DNA of 64,000 nt from assembly GCA_900539845.1 (NCBI GenBank), contig UQDP01000002.1:175348-239347 (forward strand). The letters are read 5' to 3'. The notes beneath the pieces were generated by a model. It had not been told where the DNA came from. It searched no databases and saw nothing but the letters and a program-made list of their open reading frames with translations. Origin of the DNA: an uncultured Oscillospiraceae bacterium (GTDB lineage Bacteria; Bacillota; Clostridia; Oscillospirales; Acutalibacteraceae). Every line of letters begins with the position of its first letter. Position 1 is the stretch's first letter. This document shows positions 1 to 8,397 of this stretch, one piece after another. The position numbers and the translations under genes were made by a program.

Positions 1-937
1 CTTTATCTATCTTCTCTCCCGCGTCCGCAAGGAATTCACCCTGGGGAGAAATGATAGGCTGCGTGAGCGTCTGATCGGTCAGTCTGTCGCTAAGGGAAAG
101 CTTTTTATTGTACTTGTATCTTCCCACTCTGGAAAGGTCATATCTGTGCGCGTCAAAGAACAGTCCGTCAAGATGCACCTGCGCCGTTTCAAGCGTGGGC
201 GGCTCGCCGGGGCGGAGCTTCTTGTATACTTCAAGCAGCGCCTCTTCCGTGTTCTTGGTGGTGTCTTTTTCAATCGTGGCTTCGATTCTTTCATCATTGC
301 CGAAGAACTCCCTGATCTGATCATCCGAACCGAGACCGAGCGCTCTGAGGAATGTTGTGATGAAAATCTTTCTGTTTTTATCGATTCTTACATAAAACAG
401 ATCGTTCGCGTCTGTTTCATATTCGAGCCATGCGCCTCTGTTGGGAATGACCGTGTTGGTAAACAGCTCTTTACCCGTTTTATCATGATCCATATGATAG
501 TAAACACCGGGTGAACGTACAAGCTGTGACACAATACACCTTTCCGCGCCGTTTATTACGAATGTGCCGGCATCCGTCATAAGCGGGAAATCACCCATAT
601 AGATGATGTTTTCTTTCACTTCGCCTGTTTCCTTGTTTTGAAGGCGCGCTCTTACCTTGAGCGGTTTTGCATAGGTAACGTCACGCGATTTACACTGCGC
701 AATCGTGTATTTCGGCTCGTCGTCCATAGAATAATCAATGAAATTCAGCACAAGGTTGCCTGTGTAATCCGTTATCGGGCCGATATCACGGAAAACCTCC
801 TGCAGACCTTCGTCAAGAAACCACTGATAAGACTGTTTCTGCACCTCAATAAGGTTAGGCATCGGCATAACCTCATTGATCTTTGCAAAGCTTTTTCTTG
901 TTGTGGTGCCGAGCTGAACGTCCTTTACGTTTATCAT
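1..937 (-). CDS. rpoB: RNA polymerase beta subunit, N-terminal part (cut by window edge)
   Basis: Catalytic-core subunit of RNA polymerase. Reading the minus strand gives the usual start [17 protein letters not shown], then [18 protein letters not shown] and later [20 protein letters not shown], which match the N-terminal protrusion and lobe of bacterial RpoB. About 312 residues are visible and the frame runs off the left edge without a stop. The ATG is preceded by ACGGAGTG at a good distance. A separate sigma-A-type promoter lies 144 bases upstream, so in this genome rpoB can be transcribed independently of any rplJL genes; the neighbour upstream is divergent. Assignment is certain from the sequence. 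Confidence 0.97.
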   Translation of the reverse strand, partial: MINVKDVQLGTTTRKSFAKINEVMPMPNLIEVQKQSYQWFLDEGLQEVFRDIGPITDYTGNLVLNFIDYSMDDEPKYTIAQCKSRDVTYAKPLKVRARLQNKETGEVKENIIYMGDFPLMTDAGTFVINGAERCIVSQLVRSPGVYYHMDHDKTGKELFTNTVIPNRGAWLEYETDANDLFYVRIDKNRKIFITTFLRALGLGSDDQIREFFGNDERIEATIEKDTTKNTEEALLEVYKKLRPGEPPTLETAQVHLDGLFFDAHRYDLSRVGRYKYNKKLSLSDRLTDQTLTQPIISPQGEFLADAGEKIDK

Positions 938-996
938 AAAGGCAATCACTCCGTTTCTTTTAGAATTACTGAAAAATAAAAAACGCGCCGCTCCGA

Positions 997-1047
997 GATT
1001 AAAAATACGGGGCTGTTTTCGAGGCTGAAAATATGCTGTTTTCCCCG
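997..1047 (-). promoter_or_regulatory. Possible hairpin plus U-rich tract in the rpoB leader
   Basis: The rpoB 5' leader is about 135 nt. CGGGG (minus strand, 1043-1047) can pair with CCCCG (1008-1012) and is followed by a T-rich run ending near 997. An inner GAAAA/TTTTC pairing is also possible. This resembles a weak attenuator, but the outer stem is only 5 bp, so it is a suggestion only. Confidence 0.25.
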
Positions 1048-1080
1048 AAAGGGCACACTTCCCATTTTTAACGTGCATAT

Positions 1081-1109
1081 ATAATAAGCTTTAGCTTTAA
1101 AGAAGTCAA
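1081..1109 (-). promoter_or_regulatory. Sigma-A-type promoter for rpoB
   Basis: On the minus strand a TTGACT -35 box (1104-1109) is separated by exactly 17 bases from a TATTAT -10 box (1081-1086). Transcription would start near 1074, giving a long leader before the rpoB ATG at 937. The 938-1309 gap holds this promoter, the leader and the divergent promoter at 1251-1279. Confidence 0.75.
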
Positions 1110-1250
1110 TAAAAATTTTTAAATTATTTTTGAAATCGGGCGTTTTCGGCAAAAGTTTTTGTAACACCCGTCCGTGTGTTTTGAAAAAACAGATATTTTG
1201 CCTTTGTTTGCTTGGGTTTACAAAAAAATACACATCCGCGATTTTTCATC

Positions 1251-1279
1251 TTTTCAAAACCCAAACGATTTGTTATAAT
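1251..1279 (+). promoter_or_regulatory. Extended -10 promoter for the peptide-binding protein operon
   Basis: TATAAT at 1274-1279 is preceded by TG one base before it, forming an extended -10 element. The -35 (TTTTCA, 1251-1256) is weak but at 17-base spacing. It points to the lipoprotein gene starting at 1310. Confidence 0.6.
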
Positions 1280-1309
1280 AATATAACTGATTGAATTGGT
1301 GATGACGAT

Positions 1310-2938
1310 ATGAAAAAAATAATTGCGGCTCTCCTCTGTCTTGCCGTTGCGGCGTTTACATTTGCAGGCTGTTCGGGAGACGATGAAACACTGGACCTTA
1401 TATACCCTTTCAGCGGTAACATAAACAGCTTTGACCCTCAGGTGGCGTCAACCGGCGATGAATTTCTTGTTACGGAAAACTGCTTTGAAGGGCTTGTAAG
1501 ATGCGATGATGAAGGTAATATTACCGCCGGATGTGCCGAAAGCTGGAACGTAAGTTCCGACGGGCTTACCTATATTTTTAATATAAAAAAAGGTCTTAAA
1601 TGGTACATTTATAAGTCTGTCGCGAAAAAAATGGGTGAAAACTATGATCCCGAAATCACTGCGGATGATTTCGTGTTCGCGCTTCAGCGCGGGGCAAGCG
1701 ATCTTACGGACAGCCCTTTGTATTCAACCATTTCCGCAATCGAAAATGCGCCGCAGGTCCATTCGGGCGAAGAAGATGAAAGCACGCTCGGTGTTTCGGC
1801 ACAGGATCAATACACGCTGGTTATAAAGCTTTCCTCGCCGGACGACAGTTTTCTTGAAACGATGTCCACAGCCGTGGCAATGCCCTGCAACAGAGAATTT
1901 TTTGAATCAACGAACGGCAGATACGGTCTTGACCTTGAATATACGATGTTCAACGGTCAGTTTTATATCACAAATATTTTGGACAGCTCCTATATTCTTG
2001 CAAAAAACAAAAAATACGCAGGACCGTCCCCTGCGAATGCAACGGATCTGACGCTCAATATCGTTGATTCTGAGGAGAGCCTTGCAGAGGATCTGCTCAG
2101 CGGATACTATGACGCAGCGTATATAAGAGGATATGAGAGCAGCGGTATAGATGAAAAGAGCGGCGTTACGCTGACTCCATACAGCAACACATCCTGGATG
2201 ATCGTTATGAACGGCACGGACGGCATATTCGCAAATAAAGACGCGCGCCATGCCTTTTTGCTGTCACTCACAGACATAAACTATGAGGATTTTCCGTATC
2301 TTCAGAAAGCCGAAGGCTATGTTCCTCCGACCTGCACTGCCAACGGTGCGTCTTACATTGATTCGGTGTCATCTGTTGTTGAAAGCGCAAATGCCGGCGA
2401 AGCCGTTGCGCTTTGGCGTGACGCAATTGCAAAAGAAAAGCTTTATACACAGGAGATCACAATGCTCGTTCCCGACTATATGGAAGACGTGGCCAGGGCG
2501 CTGGTGCAGGGAATCCAAGCGGGTATCGGCTCCGTTTCAAATGTTAACGGGACCGATGTGGATTTCACCGTAACGATTGAGCCTATGGCGGAGAGCGAGA
2601 TGAAATCAAAGGTAGCTTCTTCGGATTACGATATCGCTTTATATCCCTATACGGCAAATTCCACCAGCCCCGTGTCATTTCTGCAAAGCTTTGCCGATAT
2701 AGGCTACGCCAAGTTTAACAGCAATGCATTCTCAAGAGCGCTTGAACAGGCAGCCTCGGCTGACGCCGAAAGCCTTGCACAGGCATGCCTTGACTGCGAA
2801 AAAGCGCTTTACGAAAACTATAGTTTTCTGCCGGTATTTTATGAATCCTGCTACTATGCCCAGGCAAAAGGAGTAAGCGGCGTTCAGTTCCACCCCGGTT
2901 CGGGAAGGGTGTCATTTATAAATGCAACAAGAAAATAA
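1310..2938 (+). CDS. Peptide/solute-binding lipoprotein, OppA/DppA type (SBP family 5)
   Basis: Extracellular solute-binding protein that would deliver oligopeptides or similar ligands to an ABC importer. The protein has 542 residues, normal for family 5. It starts with a lipoprotein signal peptide ending in a TFAGC lipobox, with the acylated cysteine at residue 21. The family-typical early segment (SFDPQVASTGDEFLVTENCFEGLVR, shown in part: LVTENCFEGLVR) and the later YTLVIKL, LVPDY and VQFHPG segments fit the fold. No permease or ATPase gene is next to it, so it is either an orphan binding protein or shares a transporter encoded elsewhere. The stop lies 17 bases inside the VanZ-like gene, so the two are likely cotranscribed. 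The ligand cannot be told from sequence. Confidence 0.88.
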   Translation: MKKIIAALLCLAVAAFTFAGCSGDDETLDLIYPFSGNINSFDPQVASTGDEFLVTENCFEGLVRCDDEGNITAGCAESWNVSSDGLTYIFNIKKGLKWYIYKSVAKKMGENYDPEITADDFVFALQRGASDLTDSPLYSTISAIENAPQVHSGEEDESTLGVSAQDQYTLVIKLSSPDDSFLETMSTAVAMPCNREFFESTNGRYGLDLEYTMFNGQFYITNILDSSYILAKNKKYAGPSPANATDLTLNIVDSEESLAEDLLSGYYDAAYIRGYESSGIDEKSGVTLTPYSNTSWMIVMNGTDGIFANKDARHAFLLSLTDINYEDFPYLQKAEGYVPPTCTANGASYIDSVSSVVESANAGEAVALWRDAIAKEKLYTQEITMLVPDYMEDVARALVQGIQAGIGSVSNVNGTDVDFTVTIEPMAESEMKSKVASSDYDIALYPYTANSTSPVSFLQSFADIGYAKFNSNAFSRALEQAASADAESLAQACLDCEKALYENYSFLPVFYESCYYAQAKGVSGVQFHPGSGRVSFINATRK

Positions 2939-3422
2939 CTGTAAAACAACACCGGTAAGCTACCCTTTATGGGCAAAGGTATTATGCTGGGCGCTCACAG
3001 CGGCATGTATGTGTGCCATATTCTACTTTTCATCACGCACTGCCGCCGAATCCTCTGCGCAGAGCGATGCCGTCAAGGCTTTTTTAATAAAAGTGTTCGG
3101 CGACGGTTTTTTTACCGAATTTATCGTGCGCAAAAGCGCGCATTTTCTGGAATACACCGGCCTCGGTCTTCTGTTTGCGCTTGCTTTTTACATACATTTC
3201 GGAAAACCCAAAACGCTGCTCGCGATCGTCTGCGCATCCGCATACGCCGTTACAGATGAAATACACCAGCTTTTTGTGGAGGGCAGGGCATGTAAATTTG
3301 CCGACTGGGGAATAGATACTGCCGGAGCGGTTGCGGGCGCGCTTTTTATACTGGCTGTGATATCGATCGCAGACAGATACAGAAGCAAACGCAAAAAGGG
3401 AATTGACAGAACAATTAAATAG
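2922..3422 (+). CDS. VanZ-like membrane protein
   Basis: A 166-residue integral membrane protein of the VanZ family. The two hallmark segments are present: RKSAHFLEYTGLG in the middle and DEIHQLFVEGRACKFADWG followed by DTAGAVAG near the C-terminus. A first membrane helix lies at about residues 20-38, followed by FYFSSRTAAESS. VanZ itself is linked to low-level teicoplanin resistance, but most homologues have no known role. The start overlaps the end of the preceding lipoprotein gene. The basic tail (RYRSKRKKG) is cytoplasmic by the positive-inside rule. Confidence 0.85.
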   Translation: MQQENNCKTTPVSYPLWAKVLCWALTAACMCAIFYFSSRTAAESSAQSDAVKAFLIKVFGDGFFTEFIVRKSAHFLEYTGLGLLFALAFYIHFGKPKTLLAIVCASAYAVTDEIHQLFVEGRACKFADWGIDTAGAVAGALFILAVISIADRYRSKRKKGIDRTIK

Positions 3423-3466
3423 ATTATAATATTATTCATTAACAGAGTTTTGAGGAGGTATTGAAT

Positions 3467-4192
3467 ATGAACGTACTTATTTATGACAGTGAAGAACAGA
3501 TCGGCATCGCGGCAGGCAATTATATGTGCGGACAGGTCCTTCAGAAGCCCGACAGTGTGCTTGGCCTTGCGACAGGCTCAACACCGCTGAAGCCCTACGG
3601 TCAGATGATCGAGCTTTATAAAAAAGGCGTGGTTGATTTTTCAAAGGTAACCACTTTCAATCTTGACGAATATGTAAACCTTGACGTGAATGATAAGAAC
3701 TCTTATCACAGCTTTATGCATGAAAACCTTTTCGACCACATTAACATCCCTGCCGACCAGATAAACTTTCTTGACGGCAACGCCGAAGACCCGGAAGAAG
3801 AATGCCGCAGATACGAGGAAAAAATAAAAAAAGCAGGCGGAATAGACATTCAGCTTCTCGGCATCGGCTCAAACGGTCATATCGCCTTTAACGAACCGGC
3901 TGACTGTTTTCAGCGCTGGAGCCATGTTGTTACACTTAAAGAGAGCACGGTGAAGGACAACAGCCGTTTCTTTAAATCGATAGATGAAGTTCCCACGCAG
4001 GCTCTGACAATGGGGATCGGTTCAATCATGCAGGCAAAGAAGATTCTCATTATCGCCATCGGAGAAAACAAGGCAAAGGCGATCAAACAGCTTATTGACG
4101 GTAATGTTACTCCTATGTGCCCGGCGTCGGTTCTTCAGTTCCACACAGATGTAACGCTGATGCTTGACAGAGCCGCCGCAGCTCTTATTTAA
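3467..4192 (+). CDS. nagB: Glucosamine-6-phosphate deaminase
   Basis: Converts glucosamine 6-phosphate to fructose 6-phosphate and ammonia, feeding amino sugars into glycolysis. The protein is 241 residues, the usual length. Family motifs are clear: GLATGSTPL (phosphate loop), NLDEYVNLD with the catalytic aspartate, NSYHSFMHENLF, and GIGSNGHIAFNEPAD with the histidine/glutamate proton relay. A TTG six bases earlier is in frame, but GAGGAGGT (3452-3459) is spaced seven bases from the ATG at 3467, which I prefer. No nagA lies beside it. The gene sits 44 bases after the VanZ-like gene, in the same direction. Confidence 0.95.
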   Translation: MNVLIYDSEEQIGIAAGNYMCGQVLQKPDSVLGLATGSTPLKPYGQMIELYKKGVVDFSKVTTFNLDEYVNLDVNDKNSYHSFMHENLFDHINIPADQINFLDGNAEDPEEECRRYEEKIKKAGGIDIQLLGIGSNGHIAFNEPADCFQRWSHVVTLKESTVKDNSRFFKSIDEVPTQALTMGIGSIMQAKKILIIAIGENKAKAIKQLIDGNVTPMCPASVLQFHTDVTLMLDRAAAALI

Positions 4193-4223
4193 CTGCCTGC
4201 GGCGGAATAAAAGGAATATTTTA

Positions 4224-4691
4224 ATGCGTAATATACAAAAAATAATAACGGCAGTAATTATAATTCTTGTTGCCGCTGCTGCGGGAATCAGCGCTTTACT
4301 TTATTTTTCCGGCTTGAACGAAGAACCGAAGCCAGAAAGTGAAACGCAGACCGTTTCACAATCACAGACACAGCAGCAAAGCGCGACCGTTTCAGAAGCT
4401 GAAACAGAAAACACGCAGTACGAAACCGAAAGCGCCGCACAGCCTGACACGACCGAAGAAGTCACCGGCTATGAGCTTCCGCTGACTGTGAGAGAGGCAA
4501 TGGATGTGCTCCAGTTGCATTACGGCAAGGATTATGAGATCAACAGCACGATTGAGGAGGATGGCTTCCATTATTTTGCCGTAAACTATAACGGAGAAAA
4601 GATCGCCTCCGTTGCCGTTGACCTGAACACAGGCAGAGCTGTTGAAACAATGACTGAAACAGGCGCAAAAACCGAGTTTTCACTGGTTTAG
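4224..4691 (+). CDS. Membrane-anchored extracytoplasmic protein with PepSY-like C-terminus
   Basis: A 155-residue protein with an N-terminal membrane helix (about residues 7-28), a Ser/Thr/Gln/Glu-rich linker of about 50 residues, then a small globular domain. The C-terminal region (LPLTVREAMDVLQLHYG, then FHYFAVNYNGEKIASVAVDL) has the look of a PepSY-type fold: helix, then strands ending in a DLNTGRAV turn. I cannot name a function. The ATG at 4224 follows AAAGGA; a longer in-frame opening back to 4164 would overlap nagB and lacks a ribosome site. It sits between nagB and metG, probably in the same transcript. Confidence 0.7.
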   Translation: MRNIQKIITAVIIILVAAAAGISALLYFSGLNEEPKPESETQTVSQSQTQQQSATVSEAETENTQYETESAAQPDTTEEVTGYELPLTVREAMDVLQLHYGKDYEINSTIEEDGFHYFAVNYNGEKIASVAVDLNTGRAVETMTETGAKTEFSLV

Positions 4692-4710
4692 CGCAAAGGA
4701 GACAAAAAGA

Positions 4711-6669
4711 ATGGCTGAAAAAGAAAAATTTTATATTACAACTCCTATATACTACCCCTCCGGCAATCCGCACATCGGGCACTGCTACACAACCGTTGCC
4801 TGCGATTCCATTGCCAGATACAGAAGGCTTCAGGGAAAGGACGTTATGTTCCTTACGGGAACGGACGAGCATGGTCTTAAAATTGAGCAGAAAGCCGCGG
4901 ACAAAGGCATCACGCCCAAACAATACGTTGACGAAAAAGTTGCCGTATTCAAAAAGCTGTGGAATTATATGAATATCAGCTATGACAGATATATCCGCAC
5001 AACAGATGATTACCACATTGAAACGGTGCAGAAAATATTCAAGGAGCTTTACGACCGCGGATATATTTACAAAGGAAAATACACGGGCAAATACTGCACG
5101 CCGTGCGAGAGCTTTTGGACGGAAAGCCAGCTTGTTGACGGAAAATGCCCCGAATGCGGCAGAGAGGTCATTGACGCCTCCGAAGAAGCATATTTCTTCA
5201 AAATGGCGCCGTTTGCGGACAGGATTGAAAAACTGCTCACCGAAACCGACTATTTACAGCCCAAAACAAGAGCTGTTGAGCTGGTAAACAATTTCATCAA
5301 ACCCGGTCTTGAGGATCTTTGCGTTTCAAGAACGTCTTTCACTTGGGGAATTCCCGTAACCTTTGATGATAAGCATGTGGTTTATGTGTGGATAGACGCG
5401 CTTTCAAACTATATAAGCGCGCTCGGCTATCTGAATGATAAATATAATGATTACGATAAATACTGGCCGGCGGACGTGCATATGGTTGCAAAAGATATTA
5501 TGCGTTTCCATGCGATCATCTGGCCGGCAATGCTTATGGCGCTGGAGCTTCCCCTGCCGAAGCACCTTGCCGTGCATGGATGGATAACCTTTAACGGGCA
5601 GAAGATGAGCAAATCGCTCGGCAATGTTGTTGACCCGTTCGTGCTTGGCGAACGGTACGGCTGTGACGCCATCAGATACCATATTCTGCGTGAGATGGCG
5701 CTCGGCGCTGACAGCTCTTTCTCTAACGAGATCATGATAAACAGAATCAACTCAGATCTTGCCAACGATCTCGGCAACCTCGTTTCCAGAACCGTTGCGA
5801 TGGTTGAAAAATACTTTGGCGGCACTCTGCCGGCAGAGAGGGAATCCGAACCGATCGATGATGAATTGCTGGGCATGGCTCTGTCACTGAGAGATAAAAC
5901 CGATCATTATATTGATGAAACACAGCTCAATAATGCTTTGGCAGAGATCTTCAAGGTCATTTCAAGGGCAAATAAATATATCGATGAGACAACACCTTGG
6001 ATTCTCGGCAAGGATGAAAGCAAGAAAGCACGCCTTGCAACGGTGCTTTACAATCTTCTTGAGACGATCAGAATCAGCACTACTCTGCTCTCCTGCTTTA
6101 TGCCCTCAACAATGCCTAAGGTTTGGGAGCAGATCGGCGCAGACGAATCCCTGATCACATATGAAAACGCCGGGAAGAACGGCGTTCTGCCTGCCGATGT
6201 TACGGTCAAGAAAGGACCCGCTCTTTTCCCGAGGATAGATGTGGACAAGGAAATTGACGAACTCAACGCGTTGATTCAAAAGCAGATGAAGAAAGCCGAA
6301 AAAGAGGCGCAGAGCCACGGTCAGACGGAAGAGGAAAAAACGCCAGAGATCACTTTTGATGATTTTTCAAAGGTTGAACTGAAAGCGGCAAAGGTGCTCG
6401 AGTGCGAACCCATCAAGAAATCCAAAAAGCTGTTAAAGCTTCAGGTGGATGACGGCACTGCCGAAAAAAGGCAGATCGTTTCGGGCATTTCGCAGTGGTA
6501 TAAACCTGAAGATCTGATAGGCAAAACCGTTATTATCGTTGCGAACCTTAAGCCTGCCAAGCTCTGCGGCGAGATGAGCTGCGGCATGCTGCTTGCGGCG
6601 GATACGCCGGACGGCGGAGTTAAGGTTATGTTTGCCGACGGGCTTGAACCGGGTATGCGCCTGAGGTAA
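4711..6669 (+). CDS. metG: Methionyl-tRNA synthetase with C-terminal tRNA-binding domain
   Basis: Charges tRNA-Met. The 652-residue protein has the class I signature PHIGH at residues 20-24, a zinc-knuckle segment CTPC...CPEC at about 130-147, and the KMSKS loop near residue 298. The final 105 or so residues form the EMAP/Trbp111-type tRNA-binding domain (starting FDDFSKVELKAAKVLECEPI; later ANLKPAKLCGEMSCGML), which mediates dimerisation. An AAGGAG site lies upstream of the ATG. tatD starts 8 bases after the stop, a common metG-tatD arrangement in Firmicutes. Confidence 0.98.
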   Translation: MAEKEKFYITTPIYYPSGNPHIGHCYTTVACDSIARYRRLQGKDVMFLTGTDEHGLKIEQKAADKGITPKQYVDEKVAVFKKLWNYMNISYDRYIRTTDDYHIETVQKIFKELYDRGYIYKGKYTGKYCTPCESFWTESQLVDGKCPECGREVIDASEEAYFFKMAPFADRIEKLLTETDYLQPKTRAVELVNNFIKPGLEDLCVSRTSFTWGIPVTFDDKHVVYVWIDALSNYISALGYLNDKYNDYDKYWPADVHMVAKDIMRFHAIIWPAMLMALELPLPKHLAVHGWITFNGQKMSKSLGNVVDPFVLGERYGCDAIRYHILREMALGADSSFSNEIMINRINSDLANDLGNLVSRTVAMVEKYFGGTLPAERESEPIDDELLGMALSLRDKTDHYIDETQLNNALAEIFKVISRANKYIDETTPWILGKDESKKARLATVLYNLLETIRISTTLLSCFMPSTMPKVWEQIGADESLITYENAGKNGVLPADVTVKKGPALFPRIDVDKEIDELNALIQKQMKKAEKEAQSHGQTEEEKTPEITFDDFSKVELKAAKVLECEPIKKSKKLLKLQVDDGTAEKRQIVSGISQWYKPEDLIGKTVIIVANLKPAKLCGEMSCGMLLAADTPDGGVKVMFADGLEPGMRLR

Positions 6670-6677
6670 AAGCAAGA

Positions 6678-7442
6678 ATGTATCAAAATATATTTGACAC
6701 GCACAGCCATTACGATGACGAACAGTTCAATGACGACAGAGACAGTCTTTTGACTGCCCTGCCGTCACGCGGCGTTATTGCTGCCGTGAGCTGCGGGTGT
6801 GATCTGAATTCCACCGAAACGAACAAAAAGCTTGCCGAAAAATATGAGTATATTTATTTCGCGGCGGGCTTTCACCCTGAAAATTTAGAGGGCTTTTCCA
6901 TTGACGATCTGGAAAAAATAAAAAAATATGCAAGACATGAAAAATGCGTTGCAATCGGTGAAATCGGGCTGGATTATCACTGGATGGCTTCACCGAAAGA
7001 GACGCAGAAAGAATTTTTTGCCGCGCAGTGCGAGCTAGCAAACGAGCTTGACATGCCTGTTATCGTGCATGACCGAGAAGCCCACGCTGACACGCTTGAT
7101 ATTCTGAAAGAATACAGGCCCAAAGGGGTGCTGCACTGCTTTTCCGGCTCCGCTGAAACAGCTAAGGAAATCGTAAAAATGGGAATGTATATCGGCTTGA
7201 ACGGCGTTGCTACCTTTAAGAACGCGCGCAAGAGCATAGAAGCGGCAAAAGCTGTTCCAATTGAGCGCCTTGTGCTTGAAACGGACTGCCCTTATCTTGC
7301 GCCCGTGCCGCACCGCGGGAAGAGAAACGACAGCAGTTTCATTCCCTTTATTGCCGAAAGGCTGGGTGAAGAACTCGGCTTATCCGCACAGGAACTGCTG
7401 GATATCACCGCCCAAAACGCAAAAAGACTCTATGAACTATAA
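6678..7442 (+). CDS. TatD-family metal-dependent hydrolase/DNase
   Basis: A 254-residue TIM-barrel metallohydrolase of the TatD/YabD family, whose characterised members are Mg-dependent 3'-5' DNases or RNases. Metal ligands are visible: DTHSHYDD at the N-terminus, GEIGLDYHW, VIVHDREAH, LHCFSGS and LETDCPYLAPVPHRGKRN near the C-terminus. The start ATG is 8 bases after metG, so the two are translationally linked. A strong terminator follows at 7459-7492, closing the plus-strand operon that began at 1310. Confidence 0.92.
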   Translation: MYQNIFDTHSHYDDEQFNDDRDSLLTALPSRGVIAAVSCGCDLNSTETNKKLAEKYEYIYFAAGFHPENLEGFSIDDLEKIKKYARHEKCVAIGEIGLDYHWMASPKETQKEFFAAQCELANELDMPVIVHDREAHADTLDILKEYRPKGVLHCFSGSAETAKEIVKMGMYIGLNGVATFKNARKSIEAAKAVPIERLVLETDCPYLAPVPHRGKRNDSSFIPFIAERLGEELGLSAQELLDITAQNAKRLYEL

Positions 7443-7458
7443 TATCCAATACCATGAC

Positions 7459-7492
7459 AAACGCCGGCGTACTTTATAGTACACCGGCGTTT
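7459..7492 (+). terminator. Rho-independent terminator after tatD
   Basis: AACGCCGGCGTAC pairs with GTACACCGGCGTT around a short TTTATA loop (one mismatch region), followed by TTTATTT. It lies 17 bases after the tatD stop. Confidence 0.8.
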
Positions 7493-7566
7493 ATTTAATG
7501 ATATCAATGACCTCAAGATCACCGTCAACATAAAAACAGAGTATCTGCTATCATCCGCTGAAAACT

Positions 7567-7605
7567 TAAAAGCTCCTCCGAAAACTCGGAGGAGCTTGTT
7601 TTTTG
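7567..7605 (-). terminator. Bidirectional terminator downstream of the GtrA-like gene
   Basis: AAGCTCCTCCGA and TCGGAGGAGCTT form a 12-bp stem with a 4-base loop. The minus strand continues into TTAAGTTTTC and the plus strand into TGTTTTTTGG, so it can stop transcription both ways, just after the stop at 7610. Between it and the tatD terminator there are about 75 bases with nothing I recognise. Confidence 0.8.
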
Positions 7606-7609
7606 GCAA

Positions 7610-8278
7610 TTATTCGGCTGCAGCTTCTTCTGCTGCCTCTGCGGCCTTATCCTCTTTCTTCTCTTTCAGAAGAACGAATTTTTCCATCGGGAACAGGACG
7701 AGCATCTGAACAAGACCTGCCGCAAGGCTTGCGATCGTTCTTGCGAGCGCCTGAAGCCAAGCCCAGTCAACCTTTGCAATAATACCTACGATCCAGCCCT
7801 GAAGCCAAGTTGAAAACAGAATAAGCGCGATCATAAGTACAATATAGATCGCGAAGTTATACCACGGAGCGTCGGATTTAAAGGTGGTCTTTTTATTCTG
7901 ATAAAAGCCATAAATATTCGCGATTAGATTGGAAAGGAAAAACGGAAGAAGATATCCCCATGTTACAACGCCGCCGACAACAACGCCGTTTTCAATCGTA
8001 CCGCCCACAACATATTTGCCGATTTGCTCTATACCTTCGGCAGTGGTGGCGTCAAAAATGGTGTTCGGAGAAAATATGCTCTGAAGAAACGCCGGAAGCG
8101 TTGCCGTAACCCCGTCAAAAATAAGCGGAAGCACATTTGCAAGAACAAGCTGGATAATGGTTACAAGACCTGAAACCACAAGGAATTTCAGGATCTGCCA
8201 AAGGGTCTTCATAAACGATCCTTTTTCCTCCGCGGCATTATCTATTCCGCTGAGGCTGAATTTCTTTTTGTCTGCCAT
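7610..8278 (-). CDS. GtrA-like membrane protein
   Basis: A 222-residue membrane protein with the GtrA/DPMS2-like pattern of four helices. The first helix begins ILKFLVVSGLVTIIQLVLAN and the diagnostic mid-segment LSNLIANIYGFYQNKKTTF is present. Family members help flip or present undecaprenyl-linked sugars for glycosyltransferases. A long loop between helices 1 and 2 and a charged Ala/Glu-rich tail (KEKKEDKAAEAAEEAAAE) are extra to the minimal family. Its own promoter lies at 8341-8369. It follows the metallophosphoesterase and glycosidase genes, so a surface-carbohydrate role is an inference from both family and context. Confidence 0.8.
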   Translation of the reverse strand: MADKKKFSLSGIDNAAEEKGSFMKTLWQILKFLVVSGLVTIIQLVLANVLPLIFDGVTATLPAFLQSIFSPNTIFDATTAEGIEQIGKYVVGGTIENGVVVGGVVTWGYLLPFFLSNLIANIYGFYQNKKTTFKSDAPWYNFAIYIVLMIALILFSTWLQGWIVGIIAKVDWAWLQALARTIASLAAGLVQMLVLFPMEKFVLLKEKKEDKAAEAAEEAAAE

Positions 8279-8340
8279 AAATTCTACTCCTTAAATAAAA
8301 TAACGTTTACTGTTTACACGCAAGCGTTTTTGTCTATTTA

Positions 8341-8369
8341 AGTATATCAAATAGTAAGCCTCCATGCAA
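8341..8369 (-). promoter_or_regulatory. Sigma-A-type promoter for the GtrA-like gene
   Basis: Minus strand TTGCAT (8364-8369), 17-base spacer, TATACT (8341-8346). The predicted start is about 55 bases before the ATG at 8278, which has an AAGGAG ribosome site. Confidence 0.7.
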
Positions 8370-8397
8370 GAGAAAAAATTTATAATTATTTAATAAT

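Noticed and set aside
946..1233. 95-residue minus-strand frame between rpoB and the lipoprotein gene
   Set aside because: It covers the rpoB promoter and leader, has no ribosome site and an unremarkable composition.
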